A stretch of DNA of 64,000 nt, taken from the NCBI GenBank assembly GCA_013368315.1, contig JAACJM010000097.1:186001-250000 (forward strand). Direction: 5' to 3'. Below are positions 1 to 13,143 of this stretch, in pieces. The first letter of the stretch is position 1. Every line of letters begins with the position of its first letter. Position numbers and translations under genes: made by a program. Under the pieces are notes generated by a model. It searched no databases. It was not told where the DNA came from and was given only the letters and a program-made list of their open reading frames with translations. The DNA comes from Tetrapyrgos nigripes (taxonomy: Eukaryota; Basidiomycota; Agaricomycetes; Agaricales; Campanellaceae).

Positions 1-720
1 ATGTAAATGCACAAACACATCCTGCAACCTCGACGCATCCTCATCTGGATCTCCTAACTGAAATTCTTCGCTTCCACCCACAATTCGCGAATTTAACATC
101 GTCTGCAGGACCTCGACATGAAATATACGTCGTCCGTATAGTCTGAAAACTTTCAGATGCGGAACGACTGGGTTAATCACCGAAGGACTGGTGCTTCTAG
201 TCATGTTTAACCAAAGGTCATTCCATATCCAACCTTTCAGTTCTAGCTCCTCCAAACCCGGGGTCCGACGTAGCAATCGAATGAGAGTAACGTCCATGAG
301 AGGAAAATCGAGTAGCTTGAGACGTCTGATGTAACAAGCAGATCGGACGAGAAGGTTTATAACATTGTCTATACTTTGACTGGCTTTAATTTCCATCAAA
401 GTAAGGTCGTATACTGATGTGAGAGTGAGGCAGTCGAGTAATTGCGGACCAGCTTCGCTGAGATGGAGGGAAAAGGTATGAAGTCGAAACATCGTAATCG
501 TCATTCTGGGTGTCCACTCTGTTTGTATATCACCGAAAGTGACTTGGCCGAGATTACAGCGAGTCAAGTTCCCGGCACAGTTGAGTAGGACCCTCAGAGC
601 CGTTTGCAGATTGCAAGAGGCGAGGTCGAGCTCTCGGAGGTGGTGCCAAGGGATGGCAGTGTCTATTTCATTTGGGATGACTGGCACGGGCTGGCTGAGA
701 TTGGTGAGAGACGTTGAAGG
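1..720 (-). CDS. LRR/F-box-like protein fragment (partial, runs off left edge)
   Basis: The minus strand stays open from about 720 to base 1, so the 3' end is missing. The translation is leucine-rich with repeated units such as LRELDLASCNL, RRLKLLDFP and PHLKVFRLYGRRIF. This fits the leucine-rich repeat half of the F-box proteins that are abundant in Agaricomycetes. No F-box is visible at its start. Instead the frame continues upstream, without a stop, into the C-terminal end of an MFS transporter. It could be a rearranged F-box gene that lost its 5' end, a real fusion, or two genes separated by an intron and a stop that I cannot place. The coding nature is clear; the gene boundary is not. 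Confidence 0.6.
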
Positions 721-2979
721 GACGCTTGCGTCCGCCTTCTGTGCAAATTCGAAGTTGTCTGAGCCATCAACAGCCTCATCGAGAACGAGGCCTTCGGGTT
801 TTCTCCTAGCTCCAACGATGCCAACACTGCTGAGGAATGCTATCGCTAGAAAAGTAGCTACAACCGACGTTCTGCTTAGGAAAAATGTATGTAATCCCAC
901 TAAGTGAAATGACCTACCAATCATTCCAAAAGCAAAGTTTGTCCACTCTGCCGCTTGGTAGGCTTTAAGCTGTACATCTCTAGGTAGACCATTGCCTCGA
1001 GAGTTCGTCACCCGAAATCCTCTATCAGAAGCAGTCTGCTGTAGAACACGGTTGAAAACCACAGTGGATATGGTGACTCCTAGTGAGCTTCCAATCTACA
1101 CGTCAAAGGTCATTTCTCTGTAGCAGACTGACAGGTAGCACCAACGTACTTGCGTCATTTCCTGGAAAACTGCACCGACAACGCTTTGCTCAGATGGGGC
1201 ACTGACAGCTGAGATAAACAGGGTGCCGGACGCGAATACGAAGTTTGCGCCAAAGACAGACAGTATGGCGGATGGGAAGCCGAAAGCCCAGTAAGTTGCG
1301 TTTGGATTGATTATTGCGAAGAGTAGGGAAGCGACTCCTGACAGACTGGTGCCAGCAGCTGTAGTAGAAACAGTAAGAAACCCTGCGGTCCATGGCAGTG
1401 ATAGCAATTCATACATACCTATAAGTACGACTAAAGGAACTTGGCCAACGAACCTGGCCACGATGATATTGCAAAAGATTCCGGTTATGAATTGAGGCAA
1501 AAGACGTAGCACTGTTGCTATTGGCGTGAGGCTGGAAAAATTTTCATAGTAAAGCTGTAGCGTATCGTTAGTCCCACCGTCTATAGGCAACTTTTAAGAA
1601 GAAAACTTACAACAGTCCAAAAGTTCCATCCAAGAAAGCTGGCCCAATTCAACAAGGCAATCAGCATTACCACAGTGACACGCCATTTCGATCTCGTCCA
1701 TAACGAAAGGCGCATCAGAGGTGGAGGAGAAGGAAGCCAAGGTAACGGAGATCGTAGGTCGTCATGCACTTGTTCCAGATAATGTTGCCAAAATCCAAAG
1801 AGTAAGGTCAAAATTACGCCAGTAACGAGAAGCCCGATGATATAAGGTGTAGCCCATTTTTGTGGAGCAACTTCTCCCTCACCCAAAACGAAGACGATGA
1901 GAACGAGACCGGAAGTGACTGTGAAAGCACCAAACCAGTCGATTCGTCGGTCAGATGCCAAGGATGGTTTATCTCTTTCGAACGAGAAAATGGCACCAAT
2001 GACTGAGACGAAGGCGAGGACCTGTTAGGCAAAACAAACGCGTCAGACATTGTAGCCAACCCAATCTAAAGGAACGCACACAGTTCAGGTAGAATGAAGC
2101 CTTCCATGTTGCACTAAGAGAGGAAAATCAAAATACGGACGGATGCATAGCGTCGCCAAAACGTACGAAGTCTTTTGGTTCAAAACTCCTCCCACAGCCG
2201 TGCCTAGGGTAGCGCCGAGGGGCGAACCAGAAGAGAAGCTGTTATTGTAGAGTATCATTAGTCCCGCCGTCTACAGGCAGCTTTTGAGAAGAAGACTTGC
2301 GTTGAAAAAGCAATAGCACGAGCTCTAGATGGAGGAAATGTTGCAGCTAGAGTACCAATCTAAGATTTGAGAATCAATGAGTACGACGGTAACCGAAGAC
2401 CCGTAGCTTCACTCACCGCAGCAGGGATCGTAGCAGCGGCTCCAATGCCTTGTAGACCGCGTAAAATGTCCAAAGTGAGCGAGTCTTGAGCAAATGCACA
2501 TCCAAGAGTGAAGACGGTAAGCCACGAAGATCCAAAGATGAAGACTTTCTTTCTCCCGTAGATGTCTGCGACTCGACCGAAAACTAGAAGTAGGCATCCC
2601 TTGAGAATCATCCAATAAGCCCTATTCGACAACTCATACAGCAGCAATCATACCGAGCTCAAGGCATACGCCGACACAAGCCATTGCAGCTGGACTTGGG
2701 GAACATTGAGGGCTCGTTGAATGACAGGAAGAGTTATCGAAATCGCAATGTTGTTCGATGTCTGCAATCTTCTTCAACGTCTACAGCACTGGATCTGAGC
2801 AATGAAGGACGTACATGGACCATTAGAGCCAGAGTACACGTCGCCACCAGAAGGACTGACTTCGCCGTCGACCTGCGCGCTTGCTTCTGCCCTGCGACCT
2901 CCCCAACACCGCCAACTTCAACCAAATCAACTTGCACCTCTTCCTTGGATTTCTTCTTGTTGTCCAGTTGCTTCGACAT
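721..2979 (-). CDS. MFS drug/solute transporter (14-TM DHA type)
   Basis: This is a plasma-membrane proton antiporter-type transporter with at least nine exons. The start is ATG at 2979 (MSKQLDNKKKSKEEV, a charged cytosolic tail), followed by the first membrane helix (SVLLVATCTLALMVH). Approximate exons are 2815-2979, 2654-2761, 2417-2599, 2301-2359, 2167-2238, about 2080-2113, 1611-2021, 1151-1554 and from 1095 down. Family marks are the WLVSAYALSSG segment of helix 2, GRVADIYGRKKVF (loop 2-3 motif A) and LRGLQGIGAAATIPAA. The last helix reads TSVVATFLAIAFLSSVGIV and is followed by a polar tail. No stop is evident after that tail; the frame runs on into the LRR-like fragment. The substrate cannot be told. 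Two of its introns are near-copies of each other. Confidence 0.85.
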
Positions 2980-3611
2980 GTAGAAGAGGAAGACACAATA
3001 GGATTCATAATGTCCGGATGTACATGCATGATTAAGGTGAGTCTGATAGAGACGGACGCGGTTTTGCGCGGAGGAAGAGATGAGCACCAAACGCAATTTC
3101 AAACGTAACTTTACACTGGTTCTCCCGTCGGTTGACGGTCCCGGGTCAACTCATCATATCATACTACAAGAAATGATAGAGGGTAAGCAGTAGAAGATAG
3201 GTAGTTAGATGCAGACTAGTACAATACAACGTAATAAACCTTGGCTTTCTTTCTCGGTGATCTGAGGGATACTAAGACTAGTTTTATTTGTGAAAGATCC
3301 TGACATACAACAACTAAGTAGCGGAGTACCAAAACAGAGATTAGAAATATGGTTAAATATATGGAGAGAAAGAAAACGAAGGAAGCAGATAATAGGAAGA
3401 AAAAAACGGAAAAATGAGCAAAGGATGGGACCATGTACCTCGAAAACTAGTACCCAAACGATAGACGACAGGAAAGCAAGATAGCGATGCAGGTAAATTG
3501 AGGAGAGACATAGCGACATCGATTCCATGCAGATGTCAAACAAAAAAGAAAACGAAAAGATACAGATTCAGATTATCATTTTTTAAACCCAAACCACAGC
3601 GACCTTCACCT
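2980..3611. other. Intergenic, MFS promoter and regulator 3' flank
   Basis: This stretch holds no convincing coding frame. It separates the start of the MFS gene from the stop of the upstream transcription factor, both on the minus strand, so it should contain the MFS promoter and the factor's 3' UTR. It is A/T-rich around 3250-3600. I see no repeat or RNA gene. Confidence 0.5.
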
Positions 3612-6600
3612 TTACCTCCGACCATTATTACCATAGCTAACATCATCTAGTATGCCCGAATCCGCCATGAACGAGCTCCATCGCTCATCCAACCTCGAAT
3701 CTCTAGCAGCCAAGCCCAAATCAGCTAGAGCAGGATTTCCAGGTACACCCTGGCCTCCAGCACTATGATGTGAAGGAACATGTATATTATGAGCAGCATT
3801 AGGAGGCGGGTAGGTGTACTGCTGATGGTGATGTTCATGATGAGAAGGAGGGGCTCGTGAGGCACGAGAGTAATATGGATCTGTGTCCATATCCATTTGT
3901 CTTGGTGGAGGCCCAGATCCAGCCGAAGGAGGTCCATACTGTGGGTGTGTCAGACGGACAGGAGAAGAGGATTGCAGGGATGAGGGGACTGAAGGTCTCG
4001 ACGCAGTCCTTCTACGACCGGCGCTGATATTAACTTCAGGTGACGGCCCTGATGGAAGATTTGGGCGACTGCTTCGGTCATAGGAGTAACTGTACCTCAC
4101 TGGATGTGAGGGTGACGATGTGCGATCGTGTGATGCAGACATAGGTGCTGGAGGGATGGAAATAATCGGAGGGATGGCGATTGGAGGAGGATTCGAAGGT
4201 GCTTGAGAATGTAAAGCGTGGTCTTCCCTAGATTGCGAATAGTCTCGTCGATAGTCTTCCCGAGGGAGATAATCACGAGATTGACGAGAATCTTCACGAT
4301 AATATCCAGGGGGGTAATTTCTCGGGGGATAATCGGCTCCAGGTCTTATAGTATCCTCTCGCGAAGGCGGTGGTCTTATCCAAGCAGAATGTTCGGGGTC
4401 GTCTAACGCGTTGGGAGACATCATATGAGGACGATTTGACTGGTCATGCAAAGAATGATAAGGAGGTTCTGTGGTTCGCGGAGGTGGGGGTAACGAATAG
4501 TGGCTGTCGTCGAACAATTGCATCGAAGGCGCGGAAGGAGGTTGACTGGAATGAGGCTGGTAGCCGTGCTGCGCATAACCTTCCATACTCTGCACAGTTG
4601 GCGGATACCGCATAGGGCTGTTTTCCAGATCCATGTTGATGTCCATATCCACTTCAACGTCGTAAGGACCCCGAACCCGGCTTGCGTGTCGAATCTGAGT
4701 CTGGTATGGTCCCCTGGCATCCTGACCTGGCATGGTCTCCATACCAGGTAGAGCTCCCATTACACCGTCTCCTGACATGTGATGACCTCCAGGAGCACCA
4801 TACGGAGACCTTCCATTAATGCCCATAACTATATCATTCGACATTCCAGCAGATGGCATCCCACGACTTGTACTCGCCGAATCGCCAGGCACAGGTGGTA
4901 AAGCATTCTGCGACCGAGGTCTTGAAGACACAAACCGAGTATGCCCAGCGAAAATGCTGAGCTCGTCTTCCATGTCATCTTTTTGAAGATTCAAAAGCTC
5001 GCCGTTTATACCAGAGAGGGGAGATGTATTGGTAGAAAGTCTCGACAACGCAGAATGGGATAATGAGAGGTCTGTCATCGGAGAGGGAACGTAGGAGCCT
5101 CCTGAGAGAGCAAGACGTGCTTTCTCCCGTAGATTGGTCAAGATAGGCTGTTGCAAGAGGAAAAGTCGTAAGCAGGAGGTCAAATACTATCAAACAAAAC
5201 ATACCAAAGATTTGGTAGCTCTCTTGCTATATATCGCCACCCGAGAGAACAGAATACACGCTTGTTCCAGCTCTGCCATAGCAGACTGCGCAAGAGGTGA
5301 CCGTGGGCCGCGAGCTACAACTGTACCAAAAACGACCTGGGTGAGAAATAATCATTAGCAACTGCGCACGGTAGGTCTCGTGTTTACTCACAGCTGCAGT
5401 GAAAGCAAACGTCCACATCGTCCAGAACCTTGCGCTGGCAATAGGCCATATGGCGAATTGTTCTCTGATGCTCTTTAGGATCGTTCCACTGGCTCTGTAA
5501 GCGGCGAGGAAGGATGGCGCGTAATGTGACTTGAGAGGGTTTGTAGGATGTTCGATAATGGCTTGGGCAAAGAACGCGCGGTGTATGTACATCAGCACTA
5601 GAAAATCGTCAGAATATGCTCGATACACAAAGTAATGAGACCATTTACCAGTCTCCCGTATATGATCCAAAACACAACGCCGGAAAGACATGGCAAGGTC
5701 TTCCTCTTTCGCTTGGGACGGTGAGCCATTTACATTCAGACCCGAACTCGACGTCGAAGAGGGCCCAAAACCTTCTGGGAGAGGAAACTCTCTGACCTTC
5801 CTATCAAGATCCATGATCGTCGCATAAGTTGGAGCCTCAGCCGTCAACGTTCTTGCAGTCACTTCGGCGACACATTCGGCAGCAAAGCGGAATTGCCAGA
5901 CTCCGACTATGAAAGAGAATTAAACACATCCTGGATTAGGAAGGGAAAGACTTACACGCAGCACCTGTTTTATCACCGGTGTTTCCGGTAGAAGCTTGCT
6001 GGCCTTCTTCGCCTGTCTTCCCGTCCTTTTCGTTGACACCTTCATAAACCGGAAAGGCACAGTCAATATATGCCAACGAAAACGCAGGCGGTCTGCCAGT
6101 GTTCAAACTCTGCCAAGCATCCGCAACGAACACGTCCCAAAAAAGCACTCGGCGACGTTGAACCATTTTGGGGGAAAGGCCCCATCTCTCAGAATCACGG
6201 TGTAGGCCAATCTGGTTGAAGACATTAGCAAAATGTGAGAGAAGATGTGAACCGAGATGACCGACCGTCTGACTTAAATGCGCAGCCATTGTAAGCAAAC
6301 TCCATGTCATCTCCATGCTGGCCTCCTTGATATCGTCATCTTTCCTCCGCCTGCGACTTTTCCCATCTCTGCCTCTGCTTTTTTCTCTCCCAACACTCTT
6401 GCTCTTTCCTCTCCCTTTCCTACTCCTACTCCTTCCACCTCTTTCATCGTCCACATCATCTCCATCCTCGCCATCATCCCTCCTCACCTCATTCCCAGCC
6501 ATCGCATTATATATGCTCATCAAATGCAACACCTGTATTGTCACAATACTAGGCTTCTCCAATACAGGCTGCAATGACAACGCAGCCTGCGCAAGCTGAT

Positions 6601-9044
6601 GATAATGATCGGCAAGGGCAGTAGCACGAGCAGCACTCGACTTGACTGAATGCGTACTAGCCACCGCAGCAGGTTGACCATGCATATAAGGAGGCGAAGT
6701 CGGTGCAGAACCTGAATGAGACCTAGATGCGTTTCCTACTCCTGCTCCATCTTCTTCATCGCCGATCATTATAATCATGTTGTTGCCAGCATGTGTTTGA
6801 CCCCATTGCATCTGCGCGTCTGATTGACCGTGCCTTTCTCGTTCGTCTGCGTCGGTTTCCTTAGGCTCAGTTTCAACCAAAGCACTAGCAGCGAACAACA
6901 TGAAGAGCAATGAGAGATCATGCGGGCCTTGATAGTTGCTTTCCAGAGGTCCATCAAACCTGTTGGCACCATCCTTAGCTTCTCCACCCCAATGCCTACT
7001 CCTGCCTCTGTCCTTTCTCATAGGATTCTTCTCATCATCTTCACTTTCCCATCCCCTCTCTCCAGCTCTTCCAACGCCCTTGCCAAGCGCACCGTATATT
7101 GCCCAGATCATCTCTTCAGCCTGTTCCCTCCCAACCCCTCTGAACAACCACGCAAGCTGCCCATAATACACATCCAGCAACTCTTCTGCTCGCCTCCTTT
7201 CTGGCAGATACTCTTGTATCAAGTTCATAATCTGTGCCGTCGGCAGTCCAAGAGGCGTGAAGGGGAAAGTAGACGAGAAAAGTATGGGAGATTGAGTACC
7301 GGTTTGGCCTTGAGACCGTACAAGCGCATGTCGTCCAGTTGCCGAAAACAACGACGTTGCCCCGGTCCCAACCGAGGCTATCGAAGAAGAAGTGGTCTGG
7401 TGTGAAGTAGTAGGAGAAAGAGAAGACGAAGTATGTCCCTCATCTTCCCTATCCTTTCCTTCCATCGACCGTGGAGAGGCTGAAGCTCGCAAGCTACGAT
7501 TAGCAGACCGAGATCGAGACCGTTCGTTATCCTGCCTATCCTTATCCCTCTCCTCTTCGTCCTCTTGTTTTCGCCTATTCCCATGCGCTATCAACAAACT
7601 CTCTGATCCACCAGTAGGCCCAAAGAATCTTGATATGCCGTGATCGCTGATGGACAGGGTGCCAAATGCATCAATGACGTCTCGTCCACCAACTCTGGTC
7701 TTTCGGGTCCTGTCATATTCGTCTCCACCTATACCATCTAATCTGCTTCTATCTCGATCTCTATCCATTCCAGCACTTATACCCATGTCACTAGAACCTT
7801 CACCCATCCCGATGGCTCTTTGATCCCCGCTTTTCTCGAAATCTTTCTCGTCGTCATCGTCAAAGTTGTTTGCTCGAGCATCTAGTAATGGATGAGGGTT
7901 GTCGGAGTGTTGGGCATGCAGGGAAGATAGAGCATCTTCAAGCTGGCGCACGCGTGCACTGAGCCGTCCAATACGACGATGCAGATGCTCGGTAGCAGCG
8001 AGGACGAACCGAGTACCTTGACCAGTGGAGAGAGAGCCTGTAGATAGAAGAAACGTTGCGTGTCAGAAAGGAGAGTGCAATTGACAATGAGGAAGAATAC
8101 TGACCATTCGGACATAGTGCAGCACATCCTCGACGTTGGCATGATGTACACGGAATTTGCTTGTCACATTTGATCTTGAGCCTGCCATGATAGGAAGGAA
8201 ATAAGAGTGACAGTCAGCATGCGATCTGGTGGAAGACAAGGGAGATGAAACAAGGAGAGGGTATCCGAAAAAAAAGAAACCCGCCCAGACATGGCCATCC
8301 TTCACCCTGGAGTGGGAGCACATGGCATGACGGGTGCCAAAGCAGGAAGCGAGAGGCAGGAGGAAACCGACGCAACGGATACCGACGCTTTATAGCGGAC
8401 ATCGATGCTCGGACGGTGAAGGACTGCACCATACATGCGATCATCGCACCGATCATGGTTTTCGGAGTGGCTCGACTACACGCAGGTATGACGTCTCGAA
8501 GAATATAGACTCTCTGAGGCGTACGTACATACTCTATATGTAGAGAAGAAAGCCAGGCAAGTAGAAGTGGTGCGATGATCGCGTATGTACCTCTCTCTCA
8601 ATAGAGTGGATGACATGGGTGAGTGTGGACAGTTTTGCTAACCTTCTGCATTCTGCGCAACTGACCTATAGGACAAACTATGAGAAGCCATCTCACAACA
8701 ATGAAATAGGAAGACACACCTCGCCTAATTTGCGTTTTAAAGATGTCAATAGTTATTCAAGACATGATGTGCGATAACCGCATTTCACAGATGGACGGGA
8801 ACAAACCGCACCGAAACATAGGAAACGAATACAAAAGATGGCCGAGTAAACCGAGCAAGAGCATAGTTAGACCATATAAGAGAAAGTGGTTGTCTGGAGA
8901 CTTGCCTCGACTCCTCTTCAGCTCCAGCTCTCTTGCATGGCCTCCATCAAACCGATATTCTTCCATGTCTTTGTCTCTGCCTTCTCTTCTGCTAGTACTC
9001 CTTTTCTTCATACGTGTCTTGCTGATGGTTGGTTCTGGAGGCAT
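3612..9044 (-). CDS. Zn2Cys6 transcription factor with fungal_trans middle domain
   Basis: This is a nuclear regulator of the basidiomycete type. The start is ATG at 9044 (MPPEPTISKTRMKKR, basic). Exons are 8906-9044, a possible 5-nt exon 8720-8724, 8643-8665, 8105-8181, a long exon from 8037 to about 5953, then about 5910-5649, 5598-5393 and two more to the stop at 3612. The zinc cluster is split across exons: SCAECRR, then LKIKCDKQIPCTSCQRRGC and AALCPNG. A GTRFVLAATEHLHRR linker follows, then the coiled-coil start RVRQLEDALSSLHAQ. The fungal_trans region lies in the long exon (LLSHFANVFNQIGLHRDSERW, RRVLFWDVFVADAW). The C-terminal 400 or so residues are Pro/Ser/His-rich and disordered. Target genes are unknown. 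An intron of about 460 nt inside the zinc cluster is unusually long for this locus. Confidence 0.85.
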
Positions 9045-12000
9045 CTTTTGAGCGTCGCGGCTTCAATGGCCTGATGAATGAAAATAGAGTAAGTCCCGGA
9101 TGGTAGGCAGAATAGCAGGCTTGCTGGTCGAAGATAGACGGATTGTCGAAGTTGTATGACTCGCGTCGTGGGGCCTAACACTGTCTGTACCGAATCCTCA
9201 GCAATCAGTACTCTTCAAAGTACTTCAAGAAGCCTTTGTTACCTGTTCTCTTTGTTGTCGTCACTATCTAGAGGCCAACGAAAAGCAAGACACCGACCCT
9301 GTCACTTCCGCAATGTCTCTTCTCGAGCTCTTTGGTCGACAGAAACCAGTCTGACGCAATCTAGTGAAATATGGGTGCAAAGTGGGAGAACAAGGCAGAG
9401 AATGATGACGGGGGGAAGTTAAAAACTTGGGGCTTGCAGACTCACAGGACTACATACTATCTATTGCTTTTGTCGGCGACCGTTCCGCAGGCACAACGTA
9501 AACGAGGGAAAATCACTAGATTTGATTAGATCAGCCGGAATCCGGAATCATCCGGAAGTATTTCATTTCCCCGACTACTTATTTTTACCTCCTCCTTCCT
9601 CCATCACCAACACAGACCAACGCCCAAGACCTCGGTCATTGTTGTCTGGATACAAGCTGCGCAGACGTGTCTTCGCAGGTCTTCGCCCTCTCACAGGACT
9701 TGCATCTCCCAATTATCCTCCCACGCTCGAGGGCCGTTAGTAACCGGGGTTGCAATGCTGCTTCATCATAGGACCATGCAGAGACTTGCGTTAACAACCA
9801 ACCATCGTCATTCCGCTTTTCAAATTCTGAGTCTCGTTCCTGAATCTGAATCTGAAAAGAAAACGACAGAAAAGCAAATAATCAAATTTTTTCTGGTGAA
9901 TACTTCAACGTCAAAGGAGCTAAAAGCTGGAGCCAAGTACGGGAGGCAGCTCGACATGTATGTGTTTCTGACATCTGTCAGCGTCGGGGGCCGTACGCCT
10001 TGAACAAAAAGGAAATAAATTGACGGTCTTATACCCGGTGGAATTCAAGCTCTCACAGCCTGGGACTCACTTCGCCACTACATGGTAGCGCCGCCTTGGC
10101 TTCAACTTCTTCTTACAGATTGACCTACCAAGATCTGCAGCTTAAAACACCCCGGGCACGCTAGGACGCAGCTCAAGGCAGTACTCGAAGTAGACTCAAT
10201 CGCAGCACAGCGGACAATCGCATTTTCCATTTCACAGCTCTCACGGGGATCTACGATTATTAACTCTAAGATCTGCTGCGTCAATAGAATTCTTGAAAAT
10301 CAGAAAAAATCAGAACTGTGTTGGCAAGCTGGATGGTGGCACAGATGAATTAGTTACTGTCTTTGAACGGTCTCCAGAAGCTCAAGATTGGGGTCTATCT
10401 GTTTCTATCTGCAAAACGGGATCCTGGTGGCGTTCTGGCTTTCAGTTTTGTGCACGATAAGTTCGATTTCCGATTCATACGTGTTGTACACTTATGTATT
10501 CTCGTGACAGAAACAGCAGAGAATTATCCGACTCCAAGGCGACCGCCCGAAGCTCCTACGTATGAAATAGCACAGTACCTCGCTCATTCTTCCGGCTTTG
10601 CGTTGGCCTCGCGCTACCCTGGCCAGTATGTAAATGTTATAAGGCGGTAGGTGAGTGCCCTCTAGCTCGCCACAATTTCTATAAGTTTCTATATAACGCT
10701 CACAATTCTCGAAGTTTCCATGCTTCCAACGTTGTTGCCAACGTTGCCAGCTTGGTCTTTCTCAATGAAGTATACTTGCTCACATGGTCACCCGCAATGC
10801 GTCATTGCATGCCCATGCCAGAGTACTAGTGGTCAGTGGATAAGCAGGGTCGATGGTATCAAACTGCCAGCAGCGTATCCAATAGGCATCAGACATTCTT
10901 CCTCCCATCTCCATGACTAACCAAAGATGCTTATACAATGAAGAGTCACCTATTCATCGCTACGACGGTGCCGACGCCGTCGAGGAACTCAAGTCAGGAA
11001 GAATGATTTGATTCAGATTCTCTTGTAATACAGGTTGATGAACTTCATTAAATGACGTTAATGCTGCCAAAGCCAAAGCCAACCTCTAACGAAAGAAAGT
11101 CCGTGCACTAGTGGGGCCCAATTCCTCCGAATCGATTGACCGAGTGTTTTCGAAGAAAAAGTGGCTAAATTGAGAGTTGACTTCCGCAGCAAAGTACTAC
11201 GGTAAGTATACATTTCAAGATTTCTACTCGTGTTCATAGCTTTGACAATGTCATTGATAGCGGTAGCACCGTGCAATCCCAGATTCCATGGACTACCACC
11301 TGGCAGTTGACCTGATCACTTAGCATCTATATCCATACCAGGATCTCTCCACAATTCACGGACGGTGTTCATTGACTTCGAATTAACTGAAGCTCCAAGC
11401 CCCGAGAAATGTCCCAGATATCCCCAGTACCGCTGGAACGTTACCTCAGATTGCGGTTCTGGTGAGCACAGAGCCAGATCTAGAGCAGCTACAGAACGAA
11501 CCACCTGGTCATGAGATTGCCACTGAGCCTGAGGGATTGAAGATCTTTCCTCGGTGAAGGTAAGACTGTCAAGTTATTCATAGCTCCATATCATTTTCTT
11601 GAATAAAGTTCTATCACTGGGACGAACCAGCTGGACAAGAAGCTTGTATGTCCGTGAAGTCTCTCGGTACCGCAAGGGCAAAGCTTGGCTCTGTACTTAT
11701 AAGGAATAACGCACATGACGTCGAGATCAGAAGCTCAGCTCACCAGGCTGGTCTGCGAAAATCATCAAATTCAATTCAATTTCAGGATCTCATCGACGGT
11801 CTTGCAAGTTCTCCGTCAGGTCTTCCTTCCCAATTCCGTACTTGATCTGCCCATGAACTCCACTCTAATGCTGTAAGGTCAATGACCAATGACCATTGAC
11901 CCTGGCCACCTTTTGCACCCGCTCGAAACCCTGTGGAAACTTGGCAGTTGTTTGAGCCAAGAGAAATCCCTAAGAAAATAAGGAGCCGGACAGGCTGTCA

Positions 12001-12216
12001 CGGTTCTCGTTTAAGCTGATCTTCAAAGAGCAAATTTCGCTCCGGGATACCTGTCACTTAGTACATACAGCGCCGATGTCATGTCGTCCCTATCGAGAAC
12101 CTTTGATTTCCAATTTGAACTTGAGCTAGACAGAAATATACATATGTAGTACACAATTTGAAGGAGCGCGTCTGAATCGATACCATTCGCCAAAGGCCCA
12201 GATCTTTCATACTTAA
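9045..12216. other. Long intergenic stretch without recognised genes
   Basis: Only short open frames of 60-95 codons occur here, with no family resemblance. The left end should hold the promoter of the zinc-cluster regulator. Around 11370-11850 on the plus strand there is a run of short open pieces (for example 11648-11845) that could be remnants of a small gene, but nothing identifies it. A small imperfect inverted repeat (GTCAATG ... CATTGAC) lies near 11878-11900. No tRNA or transposon ends were seen. Confidence 0.4.
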
Positions 12217-13143
12217 TCACAAGCAGAAAGTAATAGCAAGGTTGACCTGTAGAATCCATTCATTACTATATATGGTTGTTTCTAGTAGGCGTTAGGAAAA
12301 CTCACATCATTAGCTTGACAAGCCACCTGAACTTGCGTGTCACCCGGGTTATGGAACGCGGTATCGCAATTTGGGTTGGTGCCTATTGAAGGAAATCATG
12401 ATCAGTGGCAAACCCCAATGAGTGAACTCTAGGATGAGCTGTGCATACAATCAGCCCCAGCCGGTTCGCAACCGTTAAAATATCTATATGAAATTCGGAT
12501 GGTTAGGATAATCTTCTTTCTTCGCCTATAAGAATCGATACTCACCCAAAGCCACTTGTGACCGAGAAGGTATGGCTACGTAAATATGATGAGCTTGGAG
12601 AGTCCGAACTTCAGTAGCCTGTGTGTACAACTTACGGGGGAATCAGAGAAATATCGGTACTCGAACCACATCCAGGACAGGTTGGGTTGATAAGCGTGGT
12701 CTCGATGAGAGTACAACCTTCACCGTTAAAGCCACAGGATCCTGCATGTCATTCTACCAATCAGTTCTTCAAAAAGCTCTAGCTAAATAAATGGAACAAA
12801 CCAGTCTGGAGGTATGCGATGGCACTGATGAGTGGCCCATTAATGGTGAAAGCTCCGCCAGTCGAAAGAACATTGGGTCCTTGGATCAATGTTGGCTGTT
12901 AACCGAATTAAAGGTCAGCCGAGGATGTTATATCGAGGAGAGGACTCGGAGGACAAGAAATGTCGAGGCTTACAGTACCGAATCCACACCTAGAGACATT
13001 ATGATGATTTTAGCATAGCGGCACGTATGTAGCAGCAAGGATACATACCGGTTGTCGAAGATGACCGTGTGGGTCTCTGCACGCACAGATGCGACGAGGG
13101 CCGCAGTGGCTGCAAAAAGAGAGAGGGACTTCAGATTGAACAT
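12217..13143 (-). CDS. Secreted glycopeptide-like protein
   Basis: This is a small secreted, cysteine-rich protein of the basidiomycete 'glycopeptide' family; its molecular role is not established. The ATG at 13143 opens a signal peptide (MFNLKSLSLFAATAALVASV, then RA). The mature start ETHTVIFDNRCGFGTPTLIQ is the family's characteristic segment. It continues with GAFTINGPLISAIAYLQTG, SCGFNGEGCTLIETTLINPT, CPGCGSSTDISLIPP, then HTFSVTSGFG, YFNGCEPAGADC, and a final DVNLAITFCL before TGA at 12217-12219. I count about eight exons with introns of 50-65 nt, all GT-AG where readable. Several exon ends fall in Gly or Cys codons. No frameshift is visible. A degenerate paralogue lies about 1 kb upstream on the same strand. 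Confidence 0.8.

Noticed and set aside
6278..7643. Plus-strand open frames rich in Leu/Pro/Ser
   Set aside because: They lie opposite the long exon of the zinc-cluster regulator and reflect its Arg/Ser/Glu-rich codons.
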